DNA from: Azohydromonas aeria
GTDB lineage: Bacteria; Pseudomonadota; Gammaproteobacteria; Burkholderiales; Burkholderiaceae_C
Assembly: GCF_009760915.1 (NCBI RefSeq)
Contig: NZ_VIDQ01000045.1
Coordinates: 1 to 58,569, forward strand
DNA length: 58,569 bases
Direction: 5' to 3'
How positions within the stretch are numbered: the stretch's first letter is position 1; each line of letters begins with the position of its first letter. Positions 33,558 through 42,116 of this stretch are shown here, one piece after another. Made by a program: the position numbers and the translations under genes. The notes below the pieces were generated by a model. It was not told where the DNA came from. It did not search any database and saw nothing but the letters and a program-made list of their open reading frames with translations.

Positions 33558-35000
33558 TCAGAGCACCTCGTCCTTGAGGTGATACCAGCGGTAGAGCATG
33601 CGCTGGCCCAGCCGGCGAAATGGCGCAAAGGCCTGCGACTCGACCATCTCGCGGATGTTCGGGAAGGGCAGCTTCGAGGTGAATATGGGCAGCTTCAGCT
33701 CCTGGCCCCGCCCAGCGATCCACTGCGCCAGCCACCGCCCGGCCTGTGCTGAGTACATGACGCCGTTGCCGCCGTAACCGAGCGCGTAGTAGATGGATTC
33801 GCGCGGATCGGGCTGGTGGATCCTGGGCATCATGTCGTGGCTGACATCGACCCAGCCCCACCACGAGTAGTCGATGCGGATGCCCGCCAGCGCCGGAAAC
33901 TTGCGCGCCAGGTCCCGCTCCAGGAGCTCGCGGTACTTCTCCTGCGGCGCGTCTCGTCCGGTGATGGCGCTGCGGCTGCCGATCTGCACGCGCCCGTCGG
34001 GCATGAGCCGGTAGTAGTGGCGCAGCACCCGCGTGTCAGTGATGACCTGGTGCGTGCGGAAGTTGCACGCCTCGATCTCCTGCGGCGTGAGCGGCCGCGT
34101 CACGATCGAGTTCGACAGGATGGGCAGCAGCCGGTTGCGCAGTTGCGGGTGCAGTGCCTGCGAGGTGTAGCCGCCCGTGCACAGTCCCACGGCGCGCGCG
34201 CGCACCACGCCGCCGGGCGTGCGCAGATGGTGCACGCCGCCACGCGTCTCCCAGCCCGTGACGGGACTGGCCGGATGTACCTGGGCTCCCAGCGCGCGCG
34301 CCTTGCGCAGGTAGCCGAAGGCAAGCTTGCCGGCGTGGATGCCGATGCCCTCGGGCTCGTGCATCGCGCCCGCGGCCTCGCGGTCGTCCACGTACTCGCG
34401 CCGCACCGTGTCGGCATCCAGGATGCGCGCGCCGTAGTTGAAGACTTCGCGCAGGAGCTTGGCCTCGCGCTCCAGCGCCGGCATGACCTTGGCGCGGTGG
34501 GCGATGTACAGGTGGCCGCCGGGCTGCGGGTCGCAGGGAATGTCGGCGATGAGGCTCTTGAAGGTCTGCATCGCGTCGCACACCTCCTCGTGCAGCCGCA
34601 ACGCCGTGTCCAGGCCGTAGCGCTCGATCCACTGCGAGCGCTTGAGCCGCCCCGAGGCGCACTGCGCCTGGCCGCCGTTGCGCGTGCTGCAGCCCCAGCT
34701 CACGCGGTTGGCCTCCAGCACCGTGGCCTTGATGCCATGGTCGCGCGCGAGGTGGATGGCGGTGGACAGCCCGGTGAAGCCCGAGCCAATGATTGCCACG
34801 TCCACATCCACGTCGTGCGTGATGGGGCCATCATCCTCGGGCGGCGCACCGGCGGTGCCGATCCAGTAGGTCGGCGCATAGTCGCGCCCCTGTCCCGGGG
34901 TAGGCGCGACCAGCGGGTCGTAGGCGGGGTCGTAGGGCCGCGTGGGCTCGGTGGTGCGACCCGTGCGCAGCAGCAGTTCGGGAGAGACTACGGCGTCCAT
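33558..35000 (-). CDS. tauY: FAD-dependent amine oxidoreductase, taurine dehydrogenase large subunit-like
   Basis: A 480-residue DAO-family flavoprotein. The FAD motif is VAIIGSGFTGLSTAIHLARDHGIKATVLEA at about 68-97; a second landmark is SRNGGQAQCASG-like CSTRNGGQAQ (about 105-114), and FDxxWG-like sequence RIDYSWWGWVDVSHDMMPRI with GYGGNGVMYSAQAGRWLA closes the flavin site. The family oxidises primary amines; with small subunit tauX immediately upstream (12-base gap) and xsc in the same operon, oxidative deamination of taurine to sulfoacetaldehyde with cytochrome c as acceptor is the best reading. AAGGAG precedes the ATG. A gamma-glutamylputrescine oxidase-like activity cannot be excluded from this gene alone. 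Confidence 0.82.
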   Translation of the reverse strand: MDAVVSPELLLRTGRTTEPTRPYDPAYDPLVAPTPGQGRDYAPTYWIGTAGAPPEDDGPITHDVDVDVAIIGSGFTGLSTAIHLARDHGIKATVLEANRVSWGCSTRNGGQAQCASGRLKRSQWIERYGLDTALRLHEEVCDAMQTFKSLIADIPCDPQPGGHLYIAHRAKVMPALEREAKLLREVFNYGARILDADTVRREYVDDREAAGAMHEPEGIGIHAGKLAFGYLRKARALGAQVHPASPVTGWETRGGVHHLRTPGGVVRARAVGLCTGGYTSQALHPQLRNRLLPILSNSIVTRPLTPQEIEACNFRTHQVITDTRVLRHYYRLMPDGRVQIGSRSAITGRDAPQEKYRELLERDLARKFPALAGIRIDYSWWGWVDVSHDMMPRIHQPDPRESIYYALGYGGNGVMYSAQAGRWLAQWIAGRGQELKLPIFTSKLPFPNIREMVESQAFAPFRRLGQRMLYRWYHLKDEVL

Positions 35001-35012
35001 GCTGCAGCTCCT

Positions 35013-35414
35013 TCAGCGCCCTGCCGGGGGCTGGCGGTCCTTGCGGAATGCGTTCTTGATGGCGATCTTGCCGTTGCGGAAGGTGAATACGTCCACCATG
35101 CGCGCCTCGACGAAGGTGCCGTCGGCGCGGGTGCCGCAGAAGGTGCTCTCGGTCACGCCGCGGTCGCCCTGCACGAAGTGGTCGGCGTCGAGCCAGGCGG
35201 CGTCGGGAAACGTCTGCCACGCCAGCATGAAGCCTTGGCGCACCTCGTCGCGACCGACGAAGCTGCGGCCCATCAGGTCCGGGCCGGCCACGGCGTGGAA
35301 GGCGCAGTCGCGGTCCATGAACTCCATCAGCGCGTCGATGTCGTGGCGGTTCCAGGCATCGCCGAAGGCCTGCAGGAACTCCACCCCGGGCAGTGCCTCT
35401 TGGTCTCGCTTCAT
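35013..35414 (-). CDS. tauX: NTF2/SnoaL-like protein, taurine dehydrogenase small subunit-like
   Basis: A 133-residue protein with the NTF2 cone fold: AFGDAWNRHDIDALMEFM, FVGRDEVRQGF, and WLDADHFVQGDRGVTESTFCGTRADG followed by VDVFTFRNGKIAIKNAFRK. Small subunits of bacterial taurine dehydrogenase (TauX) are of this size and fold and precede tauY. AAGGAGACGAC precedes the ATG, and the gap to tauY is 12 bases, indicating coupled translation. How the subunit works is not established, perhaps substrate binding or electron hand-off. Confidence 0.75.
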   Translation of the reverse strand: MKRDQEALPGVEFLQAFGDAWNRHDIDALMEFMDRDCAFHAVAGPDLMGRSFVGRDEVRQGFMLAWQTFPDAAWLDADHFVQGDRGVTESTFCGTRADGTFVEARMVDVFTFRNGKIAIKNAFRKDRQPPAGR

Positions 35415-35522
35415 GTCGTCTCCTTGGTTGTGCCGGCTCGTGGCGCCGGCCTTGGATTCAGAGTAGTGGCCGCGGGCCCGGCGCCGTAGCGCCAGATGGC
35501 GGCAATCGATGGGTCCACGCGC

Positions 35523-36551
35523 TCAAGCGCCGAGTCCGCGCATCAGCGCCACGGCCAGCAGCATCCAGCCCGCCACGAACGCGGCCTCGCCCAGCAGCAG
35601 CGCCACGGGCTGCCAGCCCAGCTCGGCTAGCTTTTCCAGCGCGGTCTTCACGCCCAGCGCGGCGATCGACACCACCAGGCACCAGCGCGACACGTCCGAG
35701 CCCAGCTCCACCGCCGACCCCGGCAGCCAGCCCAGGCTGTTTGCGGTGGCCAGGGCCGCGAACACCAGCAGGAACACCGGCACCAGCGGACCCTGGCGCG
35801 CGCCCGCGCCGCCGCGGCGCGTGCGCAGCATCAGCGCGAGCACCAGCACCACCGGCATCAGCAGCGCGACCCGAAACATCTTGGCCAGCGTGGCGGTATC
35901 GCCCACCTGCGGCGAAACCATGAAAGCCGCGCCCACCACCTGCGCCACGTCGTGGATCGAGCCGCCCAGGAACAGCCCGGCCTCGGCGGTGGAGAGCTGC
36001 AGTGCGCCCACCGCCAGCGGGTACAGCACCATCGCCAGCGTGGAGAACGCGGCCACGCCGATGGCCGTGAGCAGGGTGTAGCGCTCGGTATCGCGCGTGG
36101 CCGGCAGCGTGGCGGAGATCGCCATTGCCGCCGAGATGCCGCAGATGCCCGTGGCCCCACCCGTCAGCAGCCCCAGCGCGGGCGGCAGCTTCAGCAGCCG
36201 CGCCAGCAGCAGCCCGAAGCCGATGGTCAGCACCACCGCGCCGACCAGCGCCCCGACCCCGGCCAGCCCCAGGTCGGCCACGTCGCTGGCCGCGATGCGC
36301 ACGCCCAGCAGCGCCACGCCCACGCGCACCAGCTTCCTGGCCGCCAACTCCACGCCAGGCTGGCACTTGTCGGAGTCGGCCAGGAAGTGGAACGCGATGC
36401 CGATGAGCAGCGCGTAGAGGAACTGCGGGCCGCCGTAGTGCTCGGACACGAAAGTGGCCGCCAGCGCGATGGTGCCGCACAGCAGCAGGCCGGGCAGGTA
36501 GCCGCGCAGTTGCGCCAGCAACGGCGGTGCCGGCAGGGAAGAGGCATGCAT
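35523..36551 (-). CDS. YeiH-family anion (sulfate/sulfite) exporter
   Basis: A 342-residue membrane protein of the Cons_hypoth698 (YeiH) family with about 10 helices. Family blocks include GIAFHFLADSDKCQPGVEL, KLVRVGVALLGVRI, GGATGICGISAAMAIS and GGSIHDVAQVVGAAF. Related proteins act as putative sulfate or sulfite exporters in sulfonate-degrading bacteria. It follows xsc (79-base gap with a hairpin) and precedes tauX. Export would relieve the sulfite or sulfate released from sulfoacetaldehyde by Xsc; a second exporter of the TauE/SafE type lies near pta. GGGAG precedes the ATG at 36551. Confidence 0.85.
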   Translation of the reverse strand: MHASSLPAPPLLAQLRGYLPGLLLCGTIALAATFVSEHYGGPQFLYALLIGIAFHFLADSDKCQPGVELAARKLVRVGVALLGVRIAASDVADLGLAGVGALVGAVVLTIGFGLLLARLLKLPPALGLLTGGATGICGISAAMAISATLPATRDTERYTLLTAIGVAAFSTLAMVLYPLAVGALQLSTAEAGLFLGGSIHDVAQVVGAAFMVSPQVGDTATLAKMFRVALLMPVVLVLALMLRTRRGGAGARQGPLVPVFLLVFAALATANSLGWLPGSAVELGSDVSRWCLVVSIAALGVKTALEKLAELGWQPVALLLGEAAFVAGWMLLAVALMRGLGA

Positions 36552-36597
36552 GGGGGTCTCCCGTTCGGGGCGGCCTCCCAGGGCGGGCGGCCGCGGC

Positions 36598-36620
36598 GCC
36601 CGCTCCCGAAGGGAGCGGGC
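36598..36620 (-). terminator. Hairpin between xsc and yeiH
   Basis: GCCCGCTCCC / GGGAGCGGGC, a perfect 10-bp stem with a GAA loop, 11 bases after the xsc stop. No T-tract follows, so it may attenuate rather than end transcription, letting yeiH-tauXY-TRAP be expressed at a lower level than xsc. Confidence 0.5.
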
Positions 36621-36630
36621 AAGGGCGGCT

Positions 36631-38448
36631 TCAGACGAAGTCCTTGTACTTCTCCAGCAGCCGCACCGGCTTGGCCAGCGCGTCGCGGCGGAACGGGTCG
36701 CCGAGCTCGCGTGTGCACATGATCTCGACGATGCAGGTCTTGCCGTGGTTCATCTGCAGGTCCACCGCGCGCTTCAGGGCCGGGCCCACGTCCTCCAGCC
36801 GGTCCACCACGATGCCCTCGGCACCCATGGCGCGCGCGATGCCAGCGAAGCTGGGGCTGTCGAGCTCGCCGGCAACGAAGCGGCGGTTGTAGAAGTCCAC
36901 CTGGTTCTTCTTCTCCGCGCCCCACTGGCGGTTGTGGAACACCACCGCCGTGACGGGGATGTCGTGGCGCACGCAGGTCAGCGTCTCCATCAGGCTCATG
37001 CCCCAGGCGCCGTCGCCCGCGTAGGAGATGGCCGGGCGGTGCGGCGCGGCCACCTTGGCACCGATGATCGTGGGGAAGGCGTAGCCGCAGTTGCCCCAGC
37101 TCATGGCGGCGAAGAAGCTGCGCGGCTTCTCGAAGCGCAGGTAGCTGTTGGCCACCGAGTTGATGTTGCCGATGTCGGTGGACACCATCACGTCCGCGGG
37201 CATGGCCTTCTCCAGCTCGCGCAGCACCTGGCGCGGATGCAGGTAGTGGCCGCCGAAGGGCGAGCGCTCGCCCTTGGCCTCCTCGATCATGTCCAGGCTG
37301 TAGGGGTCGCGCTCATGCGTCCACTCGTCGAGCTCCCTCTCCCACGCTGCCTTCTCGGTGGCGATCTCGTCGGCGCGCTGCGCGCGCGTGGCGTCGCAGG
37401 CCAGCGTGCGGCCGGCCAGGCGCTGCACCAGGGCCTGCGCGGCGGCCTTGGCGTCGCCGCAGATGCCTACCGAGATCTTCTTCACCAGGCCCAGCATCTT
37501 GTGATCGGCGTCGATCTGGATGATCTTGGCGTTCTTGGGCCAGTAGTCCATGCCGTGCTGCGGCAGCGTGCCGAAAGGCCCCAGGCGCGAGCCCAACGCC
37601 ACCACCACGTCGGCGCGCGAGATCAGCTTCATCGCCGCCTTGGAACCCTGGTAGCCCAGCGGGCCGCACCACAGCGGGTGGCTGGCCGGGAAGCTGTCGT
37701 TGTGCAGATAGCTGTTGACCACCGGCGCGCCCAGCCGCTCGGCCAGCGCCTGGCAAGCCTCCACGCCGTCAGCCATCACCACGCCGCCGCCGGAGATGAC
37801 CACCGGGAACCTTGCCGTGGCCAGCAGCTCGGCCGCCTCGTTGAGGCTGTGCTCGCCGCCAGGGCCGCGGTCCAGACGGCGCGGCTGCGGGATCTCAGCC
37901 GTGATCTGGCCGTAGAAGTAGTCGCGCGGGATGTTGAGCTGCGTCGGCCCCATCTCGCTCATGGCGCGGTCGAAGCAGCGCGCCGTGAACTCGGCCATGC
38001 GGGCCGGATGCGTCACATGGCCCTGGTATTTGGTGAACTCCTGGAACATGGGCAGCTGCCGAGCCTCCTGGAAGCCGCCCAGGCCCATGCCCATGGTGCC
38101 CGCCTCCGGCGTGACGATCACCACGGGCGTGTGCGCCCAGTACGCCGCGGCGATGGCGGTGACGCAGTTGCTGATGCCCGGGCCGTTCTGCCCGATCACC
38201 ACGCCATGCCGCCCGGACACCCGGGCGTAGCCGTCGGCCATGTGGCCGGCACCCTGCTCGTGCACCACCGGGATCAGCCGGATGCCTGCGGGGGCAAAGA
38301 TGTCCATGGCATCCATGAAGGCCGAACCCATGATCCCGAACATCTCGGTCACGCCGTTGGCCACCATTGTTTCGACGAAGGCCTCGGAGGGCGTCATCTT
38401 CTGAGGCCCGGCCACCACGCTGCGCTGCTCGCTCATCTCGGTCTCCAT
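36631..38448 (-). CDS. xsc: Sulfoacetaldehyde acetyltransferase
   Basis: A 605-residue thiamine-diphosphate enzyme converting sulfoacetaldehyde and phosphate into acetyl phosphate and sulfite. The activating glutamate is in IPVVHEQGAGHMADGYARVSG, and the cofactor motif is GDGAWGMSLME to FHNRQWGAEKKNQ. The PGISNCVTAIAAAYWAHTPVV and STDIGNINSVANSYLRFEKPRSF blocks are Xsc-specific against other ThDP enzymes. AGAGG lies 7 bases before ATG 38448; Met 38436 is an alternative. It begins a seven-gene leftward operon, divergent from the iclR gene. Acetyl phosphate is passed to Pta, sulfite to exporters. Confidence 0.95.
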   Translation of the reverse strand: METEMSEQRSVVAGPQKMTPSEAFVETMVANGVTEMFGIMGSAFMDAMDIFAPAGIRLIPVVHEQGAGHMADGYARVSGRHGVVIGQNGPGISNCVTAIAAAYWAHTPVVIVTPEAGTMGMGLGGFQEARQLPMFQEFTKYQGHVTHPARMAEFTARCFDRAMSEMGPTQLNIPRDYFYGQITAEIPQPRRLDRGPGGEHSLNEAAELLATARFPVVISGGGVVMADGVEACQALAERLGAPVVNSYLHNDSFPASHPLWCGPLGYQGSKAAMKLISRADVVVALGSRLGPFGTLPQHGMDYWPKNAKIIQIDADHKMLGLVKKISVGICGDAKAAAQALVQRLAGRTLACDATRAQRADEIATEKAAWERELDEWTHERDPYSLDMIEEAKGERSPFGGHYLHPRQVLRELEKAMPADVMVSTDIGNINSVANSYLRFEKPRSFFAAMSWGNCGYAFPTIIGAKVAAPHRPAISYAGDGAWGMSLMETLTCVRHDIPVTAVVFHNRQWGAEKKNQVDFYNRRFVAGELDSPSFAGIARAMGAEGIVVDRLEDVGPALKRAVDLQMNHGKTCIVEIMCTRELGDPFRRDALAKPVRLLEKYKDFV

Positions 38449-38486
38449 TGTTCGCCTCTTTCCGGAACACCACGTTCCAAAATTTG

Positions 38487-38533
38487 AGACGTTGCATGCA
38501 ATGTAGGCGCTGAGTTAGAAAATGGCAACGTCT
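38487..38533. promoter_or_regulatory. Inverted repeat and palindrome in the xsc-iclR divergent promoter
   Basis: AGACGTTGC (38487-38495) and GCAACGTCT (38525-38533) are perfect 9-bp arms 29 bases apart; the left arm overlaps the 10-bp palindrome TTGCATGCAA (38492-38501). The pair lies in AT-richer DNA between the xsc and iclR starts and is a good candidate for the IclR-type operator that controls both directions. Confidence 0.55.
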
Positions 38534-38578
38534 TATCTCGTTTTTCGGTACGATTCGTTCAACTTTTGAGGAGATGCC

Positions 38579-39385
38579 ATGAGCGCAGGATCCGACGACG
38601 TGACCCGCATCGACGGCGACACGCCCACGCAGCGGCTACTGGTGCTGCTGGAAGTCATTGCTGCGCGCAGCGACGCGTTCTCGCTGCAGGACCTGGTGGA
38701 GGAGACCGGTGTACCCAAGCCGACGCTGCACCGCATGCTCCAGCAGCTGGAGTCGCTGGGCATGCTGCAGCGCGAGGGCGACGGGCGGCACTACAGCACC
38801 GGGCTGCGGCTGCGCCGGCTGGCCGAGCAGCTGTTGCTCAACGACACCCGCCATGGCGCGCGCCATGCGGTGCTGCGCCAGCTGGTGGCCGAGGTGGGCG
38901 AAAGCTGCAACATCACGGCGTTGTCGGGCAGCGAGGTGCTGTACCTGGACCGGGTGGAGACGCCCGCTCCGCTGCGCTTCTACCTGCACCCGGGCTCGCG
39001 CGTGCCTGTGCACTGCTCGGCCAGCGGCAAGCTGTTCCTGGCGCAGATGAGCGCGGCGCAGCGCCGGCGGCTGCTGGCCAACGTGCCGCTGGAGGCATTC
39101 ACGCCGCACACGATCACGGAGTACGGCTCTCTCGAACTGGAACTCGAGCGCGTGAAGACCCAGGGCTTTGCGCTGGACGAGGAGGAATTCCTGCCCGGGC
39201 TGCGCTGCATCGCCGTGCTGGTGGGCGATGCGGGGCGCTCCAACATGGGCATCGCGATCCAGGCCCCGGCGATGCGCATGGACGTGGACAAGGCGCTGCA
39301 ATACCTGCCCGCGCTGCGGCGCGCCGCCGCGGCGCTGGCGGCCATCGAGTCGGGCGAGCCCGGTGACACGCGCCAATCGGCCTGA
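38579..39385 (+). CDS. IclR-family regulator of the sulfonate island
   Basis: A 268-residue IclR-type regulator: N-terminal winged helix with TQRLLVLLEVIAARSDAFSLQDLVEETGVPKPTLHRMLQQLE (about 16-60) and a GAF-like effector domain with GESCNITALSGSEVLYLDRVETPAPLRF, HCSASGKLFLAQM and LPGLRCIAVLV. Start 38579 has GAGGAG upstream. It is divergent from xsc, 130 bases apart, and cotranscribed with the CobS/CobT-like genes (14-base gap), which implies it regulates both. The effector may be sulfoacetaldehyde, acetyl phosphate or taurine, but that is inference. Confidence 0.9.
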   Translation: MSAGSDDVTRIDGDTPTQRLLVLLEVIAARSDAFSLQDLVEETGVPKPTLHRMLQQLESLGMLQREGDGRHYSTGLRLRRLAEQLLLNDTRHGARHAVLRQLVAEVGESCNITALSGSEVLYLDRVETPAPLRFYLHPGSRVPVHCSASGKLFLAQMSAAQRRRLLANVPLEAFTPHTITEYGSLELELERVKTQGFALDEEEFLPGLRCIAVLVGDAGRSNMGIAIQAPAMRMDVDKALQYLPALRRAAAALAAIESGEPGDTRQSA

Positions 39386-39399
39386 AGGAGCCCGACGCC

Positions 39400-40350
39400 A
39401 TGCGACCCGAGCTGCTGCTGCCCGTGCGCGACCTCTTCGGCATCGACTCGCCGCTCCGGGTGCCGGCCTTCGCCGAGCGCGACGAGCATGTACCCGACAT
39501 CGACCCGGCCTTCCGCTTCGACCCGGACGTGACGCTGGCGCTGCTGGCCGGTTTCGCCCACAACCGCCGCGTGCTGGTGCAGGGTCTTCACGGCACGGGC
39601 AAGAGCAGCCACATCGAGCAGGTGGCCGCGCGGCTGGGCTGGCCCTGCGTGCGCGTGAACCTTGACGGGCACGTGAGCCGGCTGGACCTGGTGGGGCGCG
39701 ACGCAATCGTGCTGCGCGAGGGGCGGCAGGTCACGGAGTTCCAGGAGGGGATCGTGCCGTGGGCGCTGCAGCGCCCGGTGGCGCTGGTGTTCGACGAGTA
39801 CGACGCGGGGCGGCCGGACGTGATGTTCGTGATCCAGCGCCTGCTCGAACGCGACGGCGCCTTTACCCTGCTGGACCAGAACCGCGTGCTGCGTCCGCAC
39901 CCGTGCTTCCGGCTCTTCGCCACGGCCAACACGCTGGGGCTGGGCAACCTCAACGGCCTCTACCACGGCACGCAGTTGCTCAACCACGCACAGGTGGACC
40001 GCTGGAACATCGTGGCCACGCTGGACTACCTGGCGCCGCGGGCCGAGGCCGAGATCGTGCGCGCGCGCGTACCTGCGCTCGACGATGCCGCCGGGCGGGA
40101 GCTGGTGGAGCGCATGGTGGCGGTGGCAGGCCTGACGCGCCGCGGCTTCGCCGCCGGCGACCTCGGGGTGCTGATGTCGCCGCGCACCGTCATAAGCTGG
40201 GCCGAGAACCTGGCCATCTTTGGCGACGCGGCCCTGGCGTTCCGGCTGAGCTTTCTCAACAAGTGCGAACCGGCCGAACGGCCGGTGGTGGCCGAGTACT
40301 TCCAGCGCTGCTTCGACCAGGAGCTGCGCGAGTCGGCACTGTCGGACTGA
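39400..40350 (+). CDS. CobS/MoxR-like AAA+ ATPase of the sulfonate island
   Basis: A 316-residue AAA+ ATPase of the CobS/MoxR type. Walker A is QGLHGTGKSS (about 61-70), Walker B VALVFDEYD (127-135), and sensor 1 FATANTLGLG follows; PHPCFRLFATAN and LNHAQVDRWNIVATLDYL are CobS-like. CobS pairs with CobT to insert cobalt into hydrogenobyrinate, and related MoxR-VWA pairs act as chaperones that insert cofactors or metals into oxidoreductases. No cobalamin gene is present here. It is cotranscribed with iclR and directly followed (1-base gap) by the VWA partner. AAGGAG precedes the ATG. A maturase for tauXY, or for another enzyme of the route, is an inference. Confidence 0.85.
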   Translation: MRPELLLPVRDLFGIDSPLRVPAFAERDEHVPDIDPAFRFDPDVTLALLAGFAHNRRVLVQGLHGTGKSSHIEQVAARLGWPCVRVNLDGHVSRLDLVGRDAIVLREGRQVTEFQEGIVPWALQRPVALVFDEYDAGRPDVMFVIQRLLERDGAFTLLDQNRVLRPHPCFRLFATANTLGLGNLNGLYHGTQLLNHAQVDRWNIVATLDYLAPRAEAEIVRARVPALDDAAGRELVERMVAVAGLTRRGFAAGDLGVLMSPRTVISWAENLAIFGDAALAFRLSFLNKCEPAERPVVAEYFQRCFDQELRESALSD

Positions 40351-40351
40351 G

Positions 40352-42052
40352 ATGGACCTGCGCCTTCAGCATGAGCAGCGGCTGGCGGCCGCTGCCCTGC
40401 GCGCGCTCAGCGGCCGCCCGCGGCTGCAGTGGCGCGCGGGCCGGCTGCTTGATGGCGACGCGGCGCTGCGCCTGGACGCGCCGCACCTGCGCCTGCAGGC
40501 CGAAGAGCGGCTGCACGCGCTGCGCGGCTGCGGCGACGCGCTGGCGCTGCGGCTGTGCCACTCGCAAGCGGCGCTGCACGAGCACGGGGCGCCGGCCGGC
40601 GCCATCGAGCGCCTGGTGTTCGATCTGCTGGAGCAGCTGCGCTGCGAGAGTCGCGTGCCGGCGCACCTGCCCGGCGTGTGCGCCAACGTGCGTGGCCGCT
40701 TCGCCGACTGGTCGCGCTCGGCGCTGGACGCCGGCCTGGCCGAGAGCGCATCGGGGCTGCTGCTGTTCACGCTGGCGCAGCTGTGCTGGTCGCGCTTCAA
40801 CGCGCGGGCGCTGCCCGACGAGAGCGAGGGCCTGATCGAGGCCACGCGCGCGGGCATCGCGCCGGCCATTGGCCCCTGGCTGTCGCGCATGCAGCGCAGC
40901 CTGGACGACCAGGCCGCTTTCGCTGAGGCCGCGCTGGCGCTGGCCCGGTGGACGGGACAGCGGCTGCGCGAGGCAGCAGCTGCGCAGGGCAGGGCACCGC
41001 AGGCCACCCCTGCCAACCGGGCCGGCGCGGCGCTGTCCTGGCTGCTGCCCCCGGGCGAGTGCGACACGGCCCTGCTTGCGCCCGAGGCCGCGGGCAGCCG
41101 GCTGCTCGAAGCCGCATCCGGCGGCTACCGCGTTTTCACCCGTGCTCACGACCGCGAGCTGCGGGCCGCGACGCTGGTACGCCCGGCCCTGCTGCGCGAG
41201 TACCGGGAGCGAATCGATGCGCAGCTGGCGCGGCTGCAGTTGCACCACGGTCGGCTGGCGCGCCAGCTGCAACGGGTGCTGGCGCAGCCCGCCGTCCAGG
41301 GCTGGGATTTCGGGCAGGAGCATGGCCACATCGACGGACGGCGGCTGGCACAGCTGGCCTGCAGCCCCGCCGAGCGGCGGCTGTTCACACAGGAGGCTCA
41401 GCAGCCACGCACCGACGCGGCCGTCACGATCCTGGTGGACTGCTCCAGTTCCATGCGCAGCCATGCCGAAGGCGTGGCGCAGTTGGCAGACGTGCTGCTG
41501 CGCGCGCTGGAGGCCGCCGGCGCCACGACAGAACTGCTGGGCTACACCACGAGCGGCTGGAACGGCGGCCGCGCCCGGGCGGCCTGGCTCGCGGCCGGGC
41601 GGCCGGCGCACCCGGGGCGACTCAACGAGCGCTGCCATCTGGTGTTCAAGGACGCCGGGCGCTCCTGGCGCCGCGCCCGCCTGGACGTGGCAGCCCTGCT
41701 CAAGGCCGACCTGTTCCGCGAGGGCATTGACGGCGAGGCGGTCGAGTGGGCTTGCGCCCGGCTGCGCGCAAGGCCGCAGGCACGGCGCATCCTGCTGGTG
41801 GTGTCGGACGGCTCACCGATGGACAGTGCCACCGCCCAGGCCAACGACACCGGCTATCTCGATGCGCACTTGCAGCAGGTCGTCAGCCGCGAGGAGCGAG
41901 CCGGCATCGCACTGCTTGGCGTGGGCGTGGGGCTGGACCTGGGCGCCTGGTACCGCCACAGCGTGGCGGCCGAGCTCCGGCACGGCCTGACGCAGGAGCT
42001 GCCGCAGCGGGTGGTGGCAGCCATCGCCCGGTCACTGGCCCGGCACCCGTGA
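40352..42052 (+). CDS. CobT-like VWA-domain partner of the AAA+ ATPase
   Basis: A 566-residue protein with a long, acidic/Arg-Leu-rich helical N-terminal region and a C-terminal von Willebrand A domain. The MIDAS motif is ILVDCSSSMRS with Asp363 followed by Ser365 and Ser367 (DxSxS), and VSDGSPMDSAT follows near 490; GYTTSGWNGGRARA is another CobT block. CobT subunits recruit the AAA+ ring and the substrate protein. It starts one base after the cobS-like stop, so the pair is translationally coupled. It converges on the tauE-like gene. The usual CobT acidic central region is less evident. Partner protein is unknown. Confidence 0.82.
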   Translation: MDLRLQHEQRLAAAALRALSGRPRLQWRAGRLLDGDAALRLDAPHLRLQAEERLHALRGCGDALALRLCHSQAALHEHGAPAGAIERLVFDLLEQLRCESRVPAHLPGVCANVRGRFADWSRSALDAGLAESASGLLLFTLAQLCWSRFNARALPDESEGLIEATRAGIAPAIGPWLSRMQRSLDDQAAFAEAALALARWTGQRLREAAAAQGRAPQATPANRAGAALSWLLPPGECDTALLAPEAAGSRLLEAASGGYRVFTRAHDRELRAATLVRPALLREYRERIDAQLARLQLHHGRLARQLQRVLAQPAVQGWDFGQEHGHIDGRRLAQLACSPAERRLFTQEAQQPRTDAAVTILVDCSSSMRSHAEGVAQLADVLLRALEAAGATTELLGYTTSGWNGGRARAAWLAAGRPAHPGRLNERCHLVFKDAGRSWRRARLDVAALLKADLFREGIDGEAVEWACARLRARPQARRILLVVSDGSPMDSATAQANDTGYLDAHLQQVVSREERAGIALLGVGVGLDLGAWYRHSVAAELRHGLTQELPQRVVAAIARSLARHP

Positions 42053-42116
42053 AAACGCCGCGGCCGCGCCGGCCATGCGCCGGGCGAGGCGCAGCGGATC
42101 ACCGACCCGGCCGGGC

